Below are positions 22,726 through 32,447 of a stretch of 64,000 bases of DNA, piece after piece; within the stretch, counting starts at the first letter, position 1; each line of letters opens with the position of its first letter. The stretch is from Hericium rajendrae (Eukaryota; Basidiomycota; Agaricomycetes; Russulales; Hericiaceae). The DNA lies in NCBI GenBank assembly GCA_033439255.1, contig CM065878.1, forward strand, positions 3,596,001 through 3,660,000, written 5' to 3'. A model generated the notes under the pieces. It was given only the letters and a program-made list of their open reading frames with translations, did no database searches and was not told where the DNA came from. A program made the translations under genes and the position numbers.

Positions 22726-23255
22726 GGTGAAAATGGACGCTCCAAGAGGTGATGTCGTGCCTCTGCAGGACGTCGACGGAGGACGTCTTTATGGGTGGAC
22801 CAGGGCATGTGGGTCGGCGTTTAAGTTTCCAATCGTGATCCGCGGCATCTCGGGTCAATGACCTCACCTCATTTGCTACAATGGCCTACAAAGGAAGTCG
22901 GTCACCCTCGATCAAGCAGACTCGCTTATGAATTCGAGACATGTTTGCTGCCGGCGGTGTTCCTTACACTACATGAGCATCACTTGTGAACGAGGACGGA
23001 CCACTTGATCTTAATTCGCATGCAGTTGCTATTCTGCATCAGCACAAGCGCCATCGATGTGTAGGTGAGTGCTGGCTTGCTACATCCCGGCACTCGTGGG
23101 AGCGTGGCGCTCCAGAGTGTCGCCCACGACGCATGCACACGCCTTGCTTCTCCTCCTGACCAGCTGATATCAAGTCATCAACATATAAATGTGGAGGAAT
23201 CAAACCGCTGCGCATTACTGTTTAATTTCGACCCTGCGCTACTCCAGGTCTCCAT
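22726..23255 (+). promoter_or_regulatory. GH15/PMU-A divergent promoter
   Basis: Between the divergent GH15 start and the decayed phosphatase copy. TATAAA at 23184-23189 sits 72 bp before the ATG of the latter. Nested GTCGAC/GACGTC motifs occur on the GH15 side (about 22610-22620, inside its first intron, and 22770-22785). No gene seen. Confidence 0.45.
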
Positions 23256-24628
23256 ATGACCGAACAACATTACGAGGTGAGTCGTTATATCTGCTACCAT
23301 GAACCGAGACGATTTTGACGCATCACTTCCATACCGGCGAATCAGATTGTAAGAGGGTTCTTCCTGCAATACGATGATAGGGCAGATCCAGGAGCACTCG
23401 GACCCGTACGTCAGACCTTGAAGCACAATGTTACTTTCACATCGTGCACATCTCATTCACACTGACCCAGATACCACTCTCGTTCGGGTTGTTGTCGGAG
23501 TTACCGTCTGATTGGCCAGAGTTCATATCGAGGATTTCCGGGCTAAATTTCTCGGCTCCTCCTGAGACTTCGACAAAGTGCTTGCCTTGGGAAGACACGG
23601 TGAAGGATGCCGTTCGTGACAACGTTCAACCTCATTTCCCAATTTTGCCTCATGAGGGTGTGCAGATAATGCACCAGCCAAGAAATACGGAAGACAGATC
23701 AAATAGAGTTCAATATCCTTACATTGTCGTTTCTAATCCTGCCTTCTCCACATAATTTCGGGACGAATATGTTTATATTGATTGTGGTATTCACCAGATG
23801 TATCATTGGATATCTTCAACACTTACAGGAAATGGTCTGTCCTCGACGGTGACGGAAAAACTCTATGGGGTCGTAAGCGTTCTTCGATGCAACTACGTTG
23901 CAATCCCATTGCAGTGACTTGAGCACAGCCAACGCGGAGCTGACACTTCTCGGACAAGAGCAAGCCCGGCACGCCAGGGCCACATGGAAGGAACAACTGC
24001 CCCGTAGCCTCCCATTTCCGCAGAAATTATACTGCAACCCGCTGCGACGATCATTGAGGACTTGCGCGTTGACCTTCGGCGGATTGCTACACGTGGACCA
24101 CGATGGACCGCTGATTGTTGAAATGCGTTACTTTTCAGTATACATTGAGATGATCAGATTCATACGATGAGCGTTTCACAGAATCTGGGAGAGCAATATG
24201 GCAGCCACACATGCGATATACATCGGAAACGTGCAGATATAGAGGCTTCATTTCATTCGTTCAAGTTTGAGGAAGGCTTTGTCGAAGGAGATGTCCTGTG
24301 GACACATGAGCGCGAGGACGAGGCTCACGGCGAGGAATGCGCCCGAAGCACCTTGATTTAGTACGTAGTGACCAGAGACGTTCCCTGTGAGTACCGATTT
24401 CTCCGATCCTCAAGTTGTACATATTGCGAACGTGCCAATACCTGCGCAGATGTATCATTGACAGGGCACGGGGCCTTCTTCAGGGCACTCTTGCGTGTCA
24501 TTGGACGAGAGGACTACGCGATACCCACGGGAGGTATGCACACCATTACTGATTACCTGCTTTGAGCTAAACGCTGTCTTCTTGAAGGGATTGTGCCGGT
24601 CGTGGTCAAATGCACATTGTCTGCATAA
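23256..24628 (+). pseudogene. decayed histidine-phosphatase (PMU1-like), tandem copy A
   Basis: Same exon order as the intact copy downstream: MTEQHYE, FFLQYDDRADPGALGP, IPLSFGLLSELPSDWPEF, LGRHGEG, KWSVLDGDGKTLWG, LGQEQARHARATWKEQLP, LYCNPLRRSLRTCALTF, YGSHTCDIHRKRADIEASF, GHGAFFRALLRVIGRED, ending VVVKCTLSA and TAA at 24626-24628. Signs of decay are several. The frame breaks just before the catalytic LGRHGEG at about 23577. The donor after GPLIVE reads ATGCGT where GTGCGT is expected (24123). The donor after KYGRQ is missing. The AW-x-EYW exon is degraded. The TATA box is kept. A 5'-truncated or non-coding transcript is possible; a working enzyme is not. Confidence 0.75.
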
Positions 24629-24957
24629 CGGACATCATTGGTTACCAATCTCGGCCGACGTAAAGTAGGCTGAGTGTAGTATCTGTGACTCGGATGTAGG
24701 ATGGTATGATGCGAGTCGAGGCCGGGCAATGTGAGGTGGATCGCGAGTCGAACTCGCTCCAGTGACTTACTGAGAACGACGTCGAACATCCTAGTCCGAA
24801 GACCCACAGGCAGATGGATCGATCTAGTAATTTGTCATTAGCACTGGAAGATGAAACGCATCAACGCGTTGCTGTCAGCTTGCTTTATAACGCCGTGGTT
24901 GAGTATATACCATCTTCTTCATCCAAGCACGTCGTCGGCATTCCGTCTGCACGAAGC
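24629..24957 (+). promoter_or_regulatory. PMU-B promoter with TATA box
   Basis: Between the tandem copies. TTTATA at 24883-24888 lies about 72 bp upstream of the ATG at 24958, matching the spacing in copy A, so the promoter was duplicated with the gene. Confidence 0.5.
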
Positions 24958-26328
24958 ATGTCTTCACGGACGTACGAGGTGAGGAAAACCCACTGATGCC
25001 TCTGTGATAAGACCATCAATGCCCGAGCATCGTCTAGCTCGTGCCAGGATTTTTCCTGCAGGACTCGCCGAATGCAGACCATGTTGCCATAGGCCCGGTG
25101 AGTGTCTGACTGAACCCATCCCTTCATTCATGAGCGCGGAACGAAATTATGACCTTGAACTCAAATGAACCCCATTTCATAATATCTTTCGCGTCACAGA
25201 TACCTCGATCTTTCGGCCTTCTGTCACACGAATCCCCATCTGCGTGGGCTGATTTCGCGTCCAAGATCTCGGAGCTCAATTCCTCTGCCGAAGAGGGGAC
25301 TGCATACAAAGTGCTATACCTCGGGAGGCATGGCGAAGGCTACCGTTAGTAGCCAAAACCTTGCCGATCTGTGCATCCACTGATGGCCATGACAGATAAT
25401 GTTGCGGAAGCAAAGTATGGGAACAAGGTGGGCATTCTCTGACTCATAGACGGAGATGATTCTTATGAGTATCTGAATTAGGCGTGGAATGAGTAGGTCG
25501 GTCCTGCATAATTATGCACGTCAATTGACTGGATCCAAAGGTACTGGTCACTCTTGAATGACGATGAGGAGCTGATATGGGGTCGTAAGTATACGCTGGG
25601 CCATCGTCTTACCATTTGTCCTTACACACTCGTATGGTATAGCTGATCCTTCGCTCACATCGATTGGGGAGGGCCAAGCACGCACGGCATACGGCGTATG
25701 GGTGACGGAACTGCTGCGCGGCATGCCGCTGCCACATAAACTATACGCCAGTCCGTTGACTAGGGCGCTGCAAACGTACGAATTGACGTTCACCGGCATC
25801 ATCCCACCAGAGCACCCGAAGCCCATAATCCTTGAGGTACAGTACAAGCACTGTATCACATTCTCGGCTTGCTATTATTTTTCCTGTGCCTAGATGGTCC
25901 GCGAGGAATACGGAGAACACACGTGCGACAAGCGTCGCAGGCGCTCGGAAATACAAGCAGCCTTTCCGAAATTCATCTTCGAGGAGGGGTTTGCGGAAGA
26001 AGACCCGCTGTGGACGCCCGAGCGCGAGAGCAAGGCTCATGAAGAAGTTCGCGCCAGAAGCGTGCTGGATAGAATTTTCACTCTCGACGTGGACGATACC
26101 TGTAAGTTTCACTTAGTCTTCCCTGCGACGTGCACTCAATCGGATACAGTCATCTCTATCACGGCGCATAGTGGCATCATCAATGCCTTCCTTCGTGTCA
26201 TTGGCCGAGGAGATTACCCACTACTTACTGGTGGTGAGTTTTATTTTTACAGCCTTACCTGACGCCTGGACTGATGTCCTTCCGCAGGCGTAATATTTGT
26301 GGTTGTGAAGGGTTCCGTAGCCCAGTAG
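24958..26328 (+). CDS. histidine-phosphatase superfamily protein, PMU1-like, intact copy B
   Basis: Phosphomutase-like phosphatase of the fungal Pmu1 group. Exons give MSSRTYE, LVPGFFLQDSPNADHV, IPRSFGLLSHESPSAWADF, YKVLYLGRHGEGYHNVAEAK (RHG holds the nucleophilic His), AWNEYWSLLNDDEELIWGPD, SIGEGQARTAYGVWVTELL, HKLYASPLTRALQTYELTF, MVREEYGEHTCDKRRRRSEI, TLDVDDTF, SITAHSGIINAFLRVIG (second His) and GVIFVVVKGSVAQ, stop TAG at 26326-26328. All junction phases agree. An upstream in-frame ATG at 24814 exists, but it lies before the TATA box, so 24958 is preferred. The substrate is unknown; relatives act on phosphorylated sugars or nucleotides. Confidence 0.87.
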
Positions 26329-26736
26329 AAGGCAATTGGTGCGTTCGAAACACTAGGATAGATGTACGGCGTTGTGTAGAATACGAGTATACCACGTATC
26401 TCAGATGTCTTGTGGGATGCGCCGTAAGCGATGGAATGTTCAGGAAACGGCCGTACTCGCTAGAAAATCATCGAAAGAAAAATAGACGCGTCTGAGTCAC
26501 GTGATGCCCGTATATGGAGGTGACGTCACGCGTCGGGCGTCTTTATCTGGTCCGAGGTGGTCGAGGCGACGGTGCCGAATTGACGACGACTGGACGCGAA
26601 GGAAGGAAGGGCCAGCTCCAACCACGGTGGAATGGATGTCATTGGATGAATACTGTTCGGTGCGTAGTCTCCATTCTTTTTTGCTGAAAACCCATGGCTC
26701 ACCTCCCCACTGGCCTATCTTCGTCCGTTTTCCCCT
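26329..26736. other. intergenic
   Basis: Downstream of PMU-B and upstream of the Mpv17-family gene. No motif or gene I can support. Confidence 0.45.
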
Positions 26737-27692
26737 ATGGCTAGCATCGCACTCGCACAAGCATATCAACGGTCTTTTGACGCGCGCCCCCATGTCACCC
26801 TTGCCGTCGCAGGCGGCGCATTGACTGCCTTGGGGGATGCTGTTGCACAAGCCTGCCAGATTTTGGTGCGTTGCAACATTCTTGCAGTTTGACTGCTCCT
26901 GAACGGTGTGAATATGGTGCAGTCTGCCTCAAACAAGTGCGAACGGCCGTCGTACGACCATATTAGAACCCTTCGTTTCTTCTGCTTCGGGGCTGGGATG
27001 AGTTGAGTATCTCTTTTGAGCTGTCTCGATTCGGTAAAGAAGCTTACAATCCTCCAAGGTCCTCTTATCGGCCGGTGGAACAAGTTCCTAGAACACAGAT
27101 TCCCACTCAGAGTAGAGGGTGGTTCAGGCAAAGTTAGCTTTGCAGCACTCACCAAGAGGGTAGCCTGTGACCAAATCATCATGTATGTCAATTTTCACTG
27201 TTCTAATTAAGTGCGGTTCTTACCACCCAAACCGGATGTAGGGCGCCCATTGGGGTTCGTATTGATGTTGGTGAATCGTATGTCCTGCTAACTGTCTAAC
27301 ACTCTAGCTTGCCCTCTTTTTTGGCTCAATGAGTGTCATGGAAGGTCGAGATACCCAACATATCAAAGTCAAGTTCCGTGATCTGTACGCAAAAGCACTG
27401 ATAACAAACTGGAAAGTGTGGCCAGCAACCCAGGTAGGCTGCACGTTCGCCAGGTCTCCGCTTTTTTGACGCTTTCTATCAGTTCGTCAACTTCCGATTC
27501 ATGCCCCTGTCCTATAGAGTGCCATTCCAGCAAGCGTGCGGAGTTTTCTGGACCCTGTATCTCTCACTTCTCAATGCTAAGTTCGTGGCGAAGTTGCCGA
27601 AATAATGCAAATACTGACAATCGTTCAGGGAGGATGCAAAACAAGACCAAGAAGACGCCATGCGCCGCGCACTCGAGGAATCCCACTCTTAG
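26737..27692 (+). CDS. SYM1: Mpv17/Sym1-family mitochondrial membrane protein
   Basis: Inner-mitochondrial (or peroxisomal) four-helix protein of the Mpv17/PMP22 family, linked to metabolite homeostasis under stress. Reads MASIALAQAYQRSFDARP, TLAVAGGALTALGDAVAQAC, YDHIRTLRFFCFGAGM, GPLIGRWNKFLE, KRVACDQIIMAPIGLALFFG, ITNWKVWPATQFVNFRFMP, PFQQACGVFWTLYLSLLNA and a charged tail, stop TAG at 27690-27692. The D(Q)IIMAPIGLALFF and W.VWPATQFVNFRFMP signatures are characteristic. Six or so introns are in phase. Sym1 or the peroxisomal paralogue cannot be told apart from sequence alone. Confidence 0.9.
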
Positions 27693-27918
27693 CCCTCTAA
27701 CTTTCGTCACAGACAATCTTCTGGTTTACCCGGCTGCTTCTTTATACAGGTTGTTCATAGAGCGCGTTCTTACACACCACTACTCAGGCCTGTATCTTAT
27801 ACTCCATAGCTTCATCTGTTGACCTCTATAGCGGTTTTCAACATCACCAATCCCGCATTACAATCACACAAATCTACGATACATATACTTTTGTAATTTA
27901 AGCACTGTAAACCCCCCT

Positions 27919-30791
27919 CTACGACGCGCCATACTTCGGCTTGAAGTATGCAGGCGGCAGCTTCGCGAGAATATCGACCAGCGGTCGCTCAACCACCACC
28001 AGCTCCCCCGACACCGTAAAGTCAGCCAGCAGGATCTGCCGGTAGTTCGTCACGATCTTGAAGTTCTCGGCCTGCGGCGGCAGCGGCGCAGGTCCGCGGG
28101 ACTGCCGCCGGTGTCGCTTCTTCGCGAAGCCGCCGTACCCGACGGGTGCGTCGAGCTGGACCTTGCAAATCCACGTCGAGCCCCAGAAGAGCGCGACGCT
28201 TTTGCGGGCGTCGGGCACGGGCGTGAGCGCGACGCCGAGGACCGCGTCGTGCAGGTGCGTGAAGCGCTTCGGGAGCGCGCTGCACAGCTCGCGCGACCAC
28301 GCCGGGAACTGGCGCGCCTCGGCGTCGTAGACCTCGAGCGTGTTGTTCGCGAAGGCGAGGATGAGGAGCGAGGGCGCGGTCGGCGAGAACGCGAGTGCGT
28401 GCCGGGTTGCGGGAAGGGGGAGGACGGCATGGTGCTGTAGCGTGTCGAGGTTGAAGATGTGGGTGCGGCGGTGATCATCTGTGGTTGCGAGCCATTGGCC
28501 ATCGGCGCTGACCGCCATGCGCGTGATCGCGGCGAGAACGGTCTTGGTCTCGCGCAGATCGTCTTCCTCGGCCGCAGGAGGCTCATCCTCAGCTGTTGCT
28601 GCGTCCGCCATCTCAATCTTCAGGTTCGGGAGTCTTGTGGCCTTTGATGGCCCGTTCGCCGACGATAACGTTGCTCATTCGGTGGTGACCGAAGCGGCGA
28701 AGAACATGGGGTTTTGTGTCGTCACGACCGAGATCCACAACGAGCAGGAAGGAACCGACAGTTCCCATGATGAGCTTAGACGAATCTGGCGAAAACACAA
28801 AAGAGGATGCTCCGGTCGATCGCGGCGAGCCAAGCAGATGAGGCAACAGGAATCGGAGAAGTCGCGGACGCGTCTTGGTTTCAAATCGCCACCGTCTTCC
28901 TGTGGTACAAATGGGAATCAGCACGTCAGATTCATTTGATGGCACTGTACAGAACGAACCTGTTCCAATGAAAAGAGCTTTGTCTCGTAATAGTCAGAGA
29001 CAACAAGCCATTTTCCATCGTCCGAGATCGCACTAGCGATGAGATTCGTCCGCACATTGAGCTCCATCTCGAGCACCTTCTCCCAGCCGCCCTCCTGGTC
29101 TCGAACAGGCACTAGTTTCATCCTCGATGACAGCATCACCAGACGCCTTGGGCAGCACTCTCCAAATGGTCAGCCTCGTATCCCGCATGCAGAAGATCAG
29201 CCGCGCCTGCGCGCCAACTTGATCGCGCTCGACGCATTCGGACCCGAGCTGTACGCAACGCGCCGATGGTACGCGTCCTCGAATGTTGCAATCGTGCTCG
29301 TCGCGAGCGAGTTCACGACCTTCGCGGCGATGTTCTGCGCGAGCGCTGCGGGCGCGAGGACGACGGACATGTCGAGTCCGCCCGATGCGAGCACGGGCGC
29401 GACGTCGATCGGGAAGCGCCGCTGGTGCGATGGGGGCAGCGGCGTGTAGGGCGGCCAGATCGCAAGCGCGCGGACGTCGTGCGAGTGCATGCGTTTCGAT
29501 GCGGTTTGGACCCAGCGGGACGATGCGGAAAGGATGGATGCGCTGCTGGATTTGGAGGATTTGATCTGGGTATATTGGGTGGTCTTTTGGTCGACGCCGG
29601 AACTGTAGATAGAGGTTCCTTCCTGCAACGGAGGTGAGATGTTTCTCAGGGAGAATCAAGAAGGAGAACATACAGGCCCGATGGTCAAACATAGGACGTC
29701 GGCACTGTGCCCTTGGAAGCTATGTAGCTGCGTGCACGTCCGCGCATCCCAGAACTTGACCAGGCCCAGTGAATCTCCGGAGACGATCGTCCCGTCCCCT
29801 GTCATCCTATCAGAAGGAACTCTAGAGAACCGGCGAGAAGTGTCTCACCCGAGCACTCTGACTGCCCAAACCAACGTTCGTTCTCCGCGCATCTTGTCCG
29901 TGGCCATCCGCTCGACGACGCGGCCGGTAACGAGATCCCATTTCCGCAGACTGCTATCCGAGCATCCTGCAACCAGCCACGAATCCGACCACTGGTCCTC
30001 GTCCTCGTCACTGTCGTCGCTTCCGGAAGATGAGTTTTGGGGTGGTGTCGGTACACGAGGAATCGGAGGTCCCCATGCGATGCTGAGGATGCGGGATTTT
30101 GAGCGGTCCAGGCGACGAAGGTGACCGAGAGTGTCGTTCTCTACCGATAGAATGTGAACGGAGCCGTCTTCACAGCCAAGAGCAAGGAGGGTAGATGAGG
30201 GGTTAGCTGCTATTGACCAGATAGAGCCACCTTGCGAAGAAATGGAGCGCTAGGTAGAGGGAAAACTATGTTAAATTACCGTTGAGCGAGTCGGTGACAG
30301 GTTTGACGTACCCGGACACATCCACGTTCCAGATCCCACTCAATGAGCTCACTGCCACCGCCCGTGCTGAACAGCCGGAGGTCTGCAAGTGATGGTACTT
30401 CGTCCGGGTCAAACAAGTCTGGGTGTTTTAATGTAAGAGCTATAGAATCCACCTTCGATGGATTCGGCCCTGCTAGTGTCTGCAGGGACATAATTTGAAT
30501 GAGTGCTCGATCTAAACCGAAAGAGCACGTTGAACGTACCTTTCTGACGACCCAAGCTTGAGGAGCCTGAACATCCTGCTGAGAGCCGGTCCATTCGCAT
30601 AGCTCAATGTTGCCATTGGCACGTCCGACAACAAGCGTGCCGACTTTGGGTACCTTCCTTCCCGGATCTGCTTTTTTCTTGCCCTTGATGGAGGGCAATG
30701 GTAGAGGGGGGAATGCGAGAGCGGTGATGGCGGAAGGGGTATAATCGACGAATCGACATCGATGCACCGAGAGTGTTGTGGTTTCTCCCAT
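27919..30791 (-). CDS. UTP4: U3 snoRNP/t-UTP protein Utp4 (cirhin)
   Basis: WD40 double beta-propeller subunit of the t-UTP complex, needed for rDNA transcription and 18S pre-rRNA processing. Starts MGETTTLSVHRCRFVDYTP; propeller strands include LIEWDLERGCVR, GGSIWSIAANPSSTLLALGC, RILSIAWGPPIPRVP, LRKWDLVTGRVVERM, TIVSGDSLGLVKFWDARTC, SADVLCLTIGPEGTSIYSSG, HSHDVRALAIWPP, FSPDSSKLIMGTVGSFLLVV, TRMAVSADGQWLATTDDHR and ends LPPAYFKPKYGAS. The frame changes near 29201-29205 and returns near 29116 (between them RDTRLTIWRVLPKASGD is in the other frame), and again near 28619 between TPEPED and MADAAT. Each needs one base. For a presumably essential gene this argues for sequence error. Divergent from TIM10. 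Confidence 0.85.
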
Positions 30792-31157
30792 TATTTTGGC
30801 CAGGGCTTCCCGTCACTAAAATCTTGAATATGTACACCCTGCCGCAGGTATTTCTAGAGTCGAGCACGAGCCAGTTGATGCGCCTTGCAGAGAGCGCGAG
30901 ACGCGTCCAAAAATTTGGCAGGCCGAATTTGGGCACGGTAAAAAAATTTAGAGAACCGAGCTGGCAGGCCGAATTTGGCAGTCACATGTCGTGCGATGCC
31001 ATCCCAGCGGAGCTGAGGCGGGGCATATGGTGATATGCTTAGGCCGGAGCACTTCCTCGCGTCTCTTTCGAGCAGCGTCACTTCATCCCAACCACCAGCT
31101 GCGCGTCCACCCCAGTCCACATTCTCTTCTCGTCCTCTACCACTAGATTTTTATACA
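30792..31157. promoter_or_regulatory. UTP4/TIM10 divergent promoter with direct repeats
   Basis: A 366-bp shared upstream region. The 17-bp word TGGCAGGCCGAATTTGG occurs at 30916-30932 and 30962-30978, same orientation, 46 bp apart; TTTGGCA recurs at its edges. It could bind a common factor for both genes. Confidence 0.5.
30916..30978. repeat. 17-bp direct repeat pair in divergent promoter
   Basis: Two perfect copies of TGGCAGGCCGAATTTGG (30916-30932, 30962-30978) separated by an A/T-rich spacer that includes a run of A. The identity is exact, unlike the surroundings. Confidence 0.85.
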
Positions 31158-31568
31158 ATGTCTTTTCTCGGACGAGGATCCGGTGGGGCTTCGGGCGGCG
31201 TTAACCAGGAGCGCATTGAGATGGCCATGCAGGAGTACGTGTACTTGTCACCGTCTCGCGAGCGCTCATAACTCACCGCTTTCATATAGGCTCGACATGG
31301 TCACTGACGTGTTCAATCGCATTGTCAAGTGTGTTTCATTCTTGTCCACGTCTTTCATGCTGTCTTCATAACCGCCCTTTCACACCAGCGCATGTCACAA
31401 TAAGTGCATTAGCACACGGTACGCGGAGGGTGACCTGAACAAGGGGAGAGCGTGTGCATCGATCGCTGCGTGTCGAAGTTCTTCGAGGCGAACAAAAAAG
31501 TCGGAGAGCGGTTACAGAGCGTTGGTGCCAACGCAGGGCAGCAAGCAGGCGGAGGTCTCGGTTTCTGA
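31158..31568 (+). CDS. TIM10: small Tim chaperone Tim10
   Basis: Intermembrane-space chaperone that, with Tim9, escorts carrier proteins to the TIM22 complex. Three exons encode MSFLGRGSGGASGGV, NQERIEMAMQELDMVTDVF, NRIVNACHNKCISTRYAEGD, then VCIDRCVSKFFEANKKVGER and a Gly/Gln tail, stop TGA at 31566-31568. The twin CX3C motifs (CHNKC and CIDRC) are both present. Between GDLNKG and ESVCIDRC the frame is broken: the run 31443-31446 has four G where five would encode KGES as in other Tim10 proteins. Tim10 is essential in yeast, so I take this as a missing base, not loss of the gene. Confidence 0.88.
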
Positions 31569-31753
31569 TGACGACGGAAGAGCCGTTCCCGTACCCCACT
31601 TAACTTATAGATCCCACCTCTAATGCATCGAAACAGGCACGCCACTTGACTTAGAGAAAACACGCCTTGAAATGTTCCCAGCAAAAAATGTATCATCTAT
31701 TACACTCCCGAGACCAATCTAAAGGAAACCGAGAAGGGTATATAGGCTTCTGC

Positions 31754-32144
31754 CTACTTGGCGGCGTTGGGGAAACAGTCCGCCATCGTCTTGCTATGCT
31801 TGTTCTGCGCGTGCTCCTCCAATCTGAAGAACGTGATTCAGTTTTAGAAGGATATTTCTTGCAGAAGTGCACGACTTACGCAGGGGCGCGGGTTGTCACC
31901 AACTATAATGATTAAGTCAGCCGTGTGGCCTTTTCGTAAATGAAAAGATTTTACGCACGAAGGGCTGTCTGCAAACGGAGCAGATGATGTTCTTCGCCGC
32001 CTCATTCACCTTCGCCTGGCTCTTGGAGCCCTTTGACGCATTCCTCTCCCCATTCCTTTCGCGCTTTTGCGCTGCCTTGGCTCCCTACACCGATCTTTAG
32101 CATACAGAACGGTCTGGACGCAGGTGAAAACTTACGTTTCCCAT
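31754..32144 (-). CDS. small zinc-finger protein of the At2g23090/ZNF706 type
   Basis: Short basic protein: MGN joined by a first intron to GAKAAQKRERNGERNASKG, SKSQAKVNEAAKNIICSVC, RQPFLVTTRAP, then ALEEHAQNKHSKTMADCFP and NAAK, stop TAG at 31756-31754. The N-terminal KR-rich part is like the 4F5/SERF region and the C-x2-C...H-x4-H finger matches the At2g23090-like family found from plants to man (ZNF706). Function is poorly known. Introns are about 50 nt and in phase. It shares an upstream region with threonine aldolase. Confidence 0.82.
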
Positions 32145-32447
32145 CTTAGACAGTAAAGTACAACAGGTGAGAGATTGCGAAAGTAAAGACGGTGCGGAGG
32201 TTGACGGACGAGCAAACGGTGACAGACGGGACGGCGGAGGACGGCGGCTGGCTTTGTTGTTTTCAGCCAGTGCAGGACAACTTTCAGCACAGCCACGAAA
32301 AATCCACGTGTTGAATCGATAGGTGCATGTGATGGATCGAGTCGTCGAGTATCAGCAAGGCACCGACGAGCCGAGTCAGCATCTTCGCAGGCTGCAAATT
32401 TGTTCACCACTCGCCACTTTAAAAACAACAAATGGTCGATCATTTTT
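32145..32447. other. divergent promoter, zinc-finger gene / threonine aldolase
   Basis: About 300 bp between two divergent starts. I see no clear TATA box or repeat. Confidence 0.45.

Noticed and set aside
24814-24957. N-terminal extension of PMU-B from an upstream in-frame ATG
   Set aside because: The extension would cross the TATA box that is also present in copy A, and MSSRTYE matches MTEQHYE of copy A as the start.
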